Shown here piece by piece: positions 62,935 to 64,000 of a stretch of DNA of 64,000 bases. Source of the stretch: Nesterenkonia cremea (GTDB taxonomy: Bacteria > Actinomycetota > Actinomycetes > Actinomycetales > Micrococcaceae). The notes beneath the pieces are model-generated. The model saw nothing but the letters and a program-made list of their open reading frames with translations, was not told the origin of the DNA and ran no database searches. Position numbers and translations under genes: made by a program. The stretch spans positions 310,001 through 374,000 of the forward strand of contig NZ_BMIS01000001.1 of assembly GCF_014642675.1 (NCBI RefSeq). Direction: 5' to 3'. Every line of letters starts with the position of its first letter. The stretch's first letter is position 1.

Positions 62935-63732
62935 GTGGTCACACACCCTGTCGAGAGGCCCTCTTCTGTGCCGACCAGCCGCCGCGCCATCACAGACGGA
63001 CCCGTCGCCAAGCACATCCAGCTGAGTCGAGCCCTGGCCAGGAGAGTGGCCGAGGAGCTGTCTTCCGGCCAGGCAGTGCCCTCTGAGCGCGAGCTGATGG
63101 CCGAGTACGGCCTCTCCCGCGCCACTGTGCGCAGGGCGGTGGAGGCGCTGATCGCTGACGGGCTGCTGCAGCGGGTCCCTGCCAAAGGAACGTTCGTGGT
63201 CGAGCCTCGCGTGGAGAGTCAGCTGCACCTGGCCTCGTTCACACAGGACATGCGCCGTCGGGGTTTCACCCCCAGGACTCTCCTGGTCAGCTGCGCTGAG
63301 GAGGTCCCCACGGCTGAAGCCGCACGGGCGCTGGGGATGGCCCAGGATCAGACGGCTTGGCACATCTCGCGCATCCGCTTGGCCGACGACCAGCCCATCG
63401 CGGTGGAGACCGGGTGGTACCCCACCGCGACTTTCCCGGGGCTCGAGCGCGAGGATCTGACCGGATCGCTCTACGAGATCTTCGCCCAGCGCTACGGCTG
63501 CACCATCGACTCGGCCGGACAGACGCTGTGGGGAGAGACCGCTGACCGCGCCGTGGCGCGTCAGCTGCAGGCGACGACGTCGACGCCGCTGCTGGTCTTC
63601 CAGCGCACCTCCTATGCGCAGGGGAAGCCGCTGGAGTACGTGACCTCGCGGTACCGCGGAGACCGATACCAGGTCCATATGGAGCTGAGCAGTCAGCCCA
63701 GCCCCACTCGCACAGAAGGGACAGGCCAGTGA
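62935..63732 (+). CDS. GntR-family (HutC/NagR type) transcriptional regulator
   Basis: This 265-aa regulator starts at the GTG at 62935; GTG at 62968 is an alternative. The N-terminal winged helix (about 20-95) reads VPSERELMAEYGLSRATVRRAVEALIADGLL followed by the wing RVPAKGTFV. The C-terminal UTRA domain (about 105-255) has FTQDMRRRGFTPRTLL, DQPIAVETGWYP and YVTSRYRGDRYQVHME, as in regulators that sense GlcN-6-P or GlcNAc-6-P. It is likely the repressor of the PTS genes on both sides. Its TGA overlaps the EIIC start. Confidence 0.9.
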   Translation: MVTHPVERPSSVPTSRRAITDGPVAKHIQLSRALARRVAEELSSGQAVPSERELMAEYGLSRATVRRAVEALIADGLLQRVPAKGTFVVEPRVESQLHLASFTQDMRRRGFTPRTLLVSCAEEVPTAEAARALGMAQDQTAWHISRIRLADDQPIAVETGWYPTATFPGLEREDLTGSLYEIFAQRYGCTIDSAGQTLWGETADRAVARQLQATTSTPLLVFQRTSYAQGKPLEYVTSRYRGDRYQVHMELSSQPSPTRTEGTGQ

Positions 63733-64000
63733 GCAAGGAAGACGGAAAGATACTTCAGAAGGACGGCAAGGGCTTCAACGTCGCCGGCGTCCAGAAGTTC
63801 GGACGCAGCCTCATGCTGCCCATCGCGTCACTGCCGGCTGCCGCACTGCTGATGCGTCTGGGCCAGCCGGACCTGCTCGGAGACGAGGGTCTGGGCTGGG
63901 ATGAGGTCGCTGCCGTCGTCGGTGCCGCCGGTGATGCGCTCTTCGACTGGCTTCCGCTGCTCTTCGCGGTGGGCGTGGCCATCGGTATGGCAAAGAAGGC
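63729..64000 (+). CDS. PTS EIIC component, GlcNAc/glucose type (partial)
   Basis: The first 90 residues of an EIIC membrane permease, from GTG 63729 overlapping the gntR stop (GTGA). After a short charged leader the text reads GVQKFGRSLMLPIASLPAAALLMRLGQPD and FDWLPLLFAVGVAIGMAKK, the standard opening of EIIC-Glc/NagE proteins. The remainder lies beyond the window. With EIIA and EIIB on the other side it completes a sugar-specific PTS. Confidence 0.93.
   Translation, partial: MSKEDGKILQKDGKGFNVAGVQKFGRSLMLPIASLPAAALLMRLGQPDLLGDEGLGWDEVAAVVGAAGDALFDWLPLLFAVGVAIGMAKK

Overview
The window is high-GC DNA with short intergenic gaps, translationally coupled genes and GTG starts. A PHO-box of GTTCACC direct repeats, an MbtH-NRPS cluster, a DUF6318 lipoprotein and a LacI-type arabinose operator all point to an actinomycete. 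Gene content fits a Micrococcaceae-like organism (Arthrobacter/Nesterenkonia type); this placement is inference, since no rRNA or universal marker gene is present.

Layout. 1-401: 5' part of an amino-acid acetyltransferase. 430-6567: phosphate block, with PHO-box-controlled pstSCAB and a convergent DUF47-pit pair. 6853-16000: small housekeeping genes (CutA, YbaK, VOC, glutaredoxin, UspA), a decayed potassium channel, a DUF4041/GIY-YIG protein, a DUF3311-symporter pair, a broken butanediol dehydrogenase and a two-domain beta-lactamase-fold protein. Three 70-bp palindromic repeats lie in the gaps of this part. 16055-18415: metNIQ. 18476-22403: araBDA under a palindromic operator. 22450-29000: gene-poor, disturbed region. 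It holds a broken secreted bacteriocin-like precursor, interrupted at its 5' end by a 3.7-kb ISL3-type composite element. That element has 25-bp inverted ends and an 8-bp target duplication, and carries a monooxygenase/GlxA-regulator pair and a tRNA remnant.

29029-32052: DmdA-like THF-dependent demethylase plus formate-THF ligase. 32123-36240: chvE-gguAB sugar ABC importer, which may feed the araBDA pathway. 36700-44727: amine oxidase, then hutUIH divergent from hutG and an IclR regulator; together these cover histidine and amine catabolism. 44888-58874: a biosynthetic operon on the minus strand in the order small membrane protein, three-module NRPS of 3579 aa (C-A-T x3 plus TE), MbtH, ABC exporter pair and Sfp-type phosphopantetheinyl transferase. 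It is bordered upstream by an IS3 relic and a tRNA-Lys gene. 59654-61937: acidic DUF6318 lipoprotein and an unknown protein. 61955-64000: PTS EIIA, EIIB, a GntR regulator and the start of EIIC around a palindromic operator.

The most notable items are the NRPS operon, whose three adenylation pockets are nearly identical, the composite ISL3 element with its intact target duplication, the bacteriocin-like locus it disrupts, and the 70-bp palindromic repeat family.
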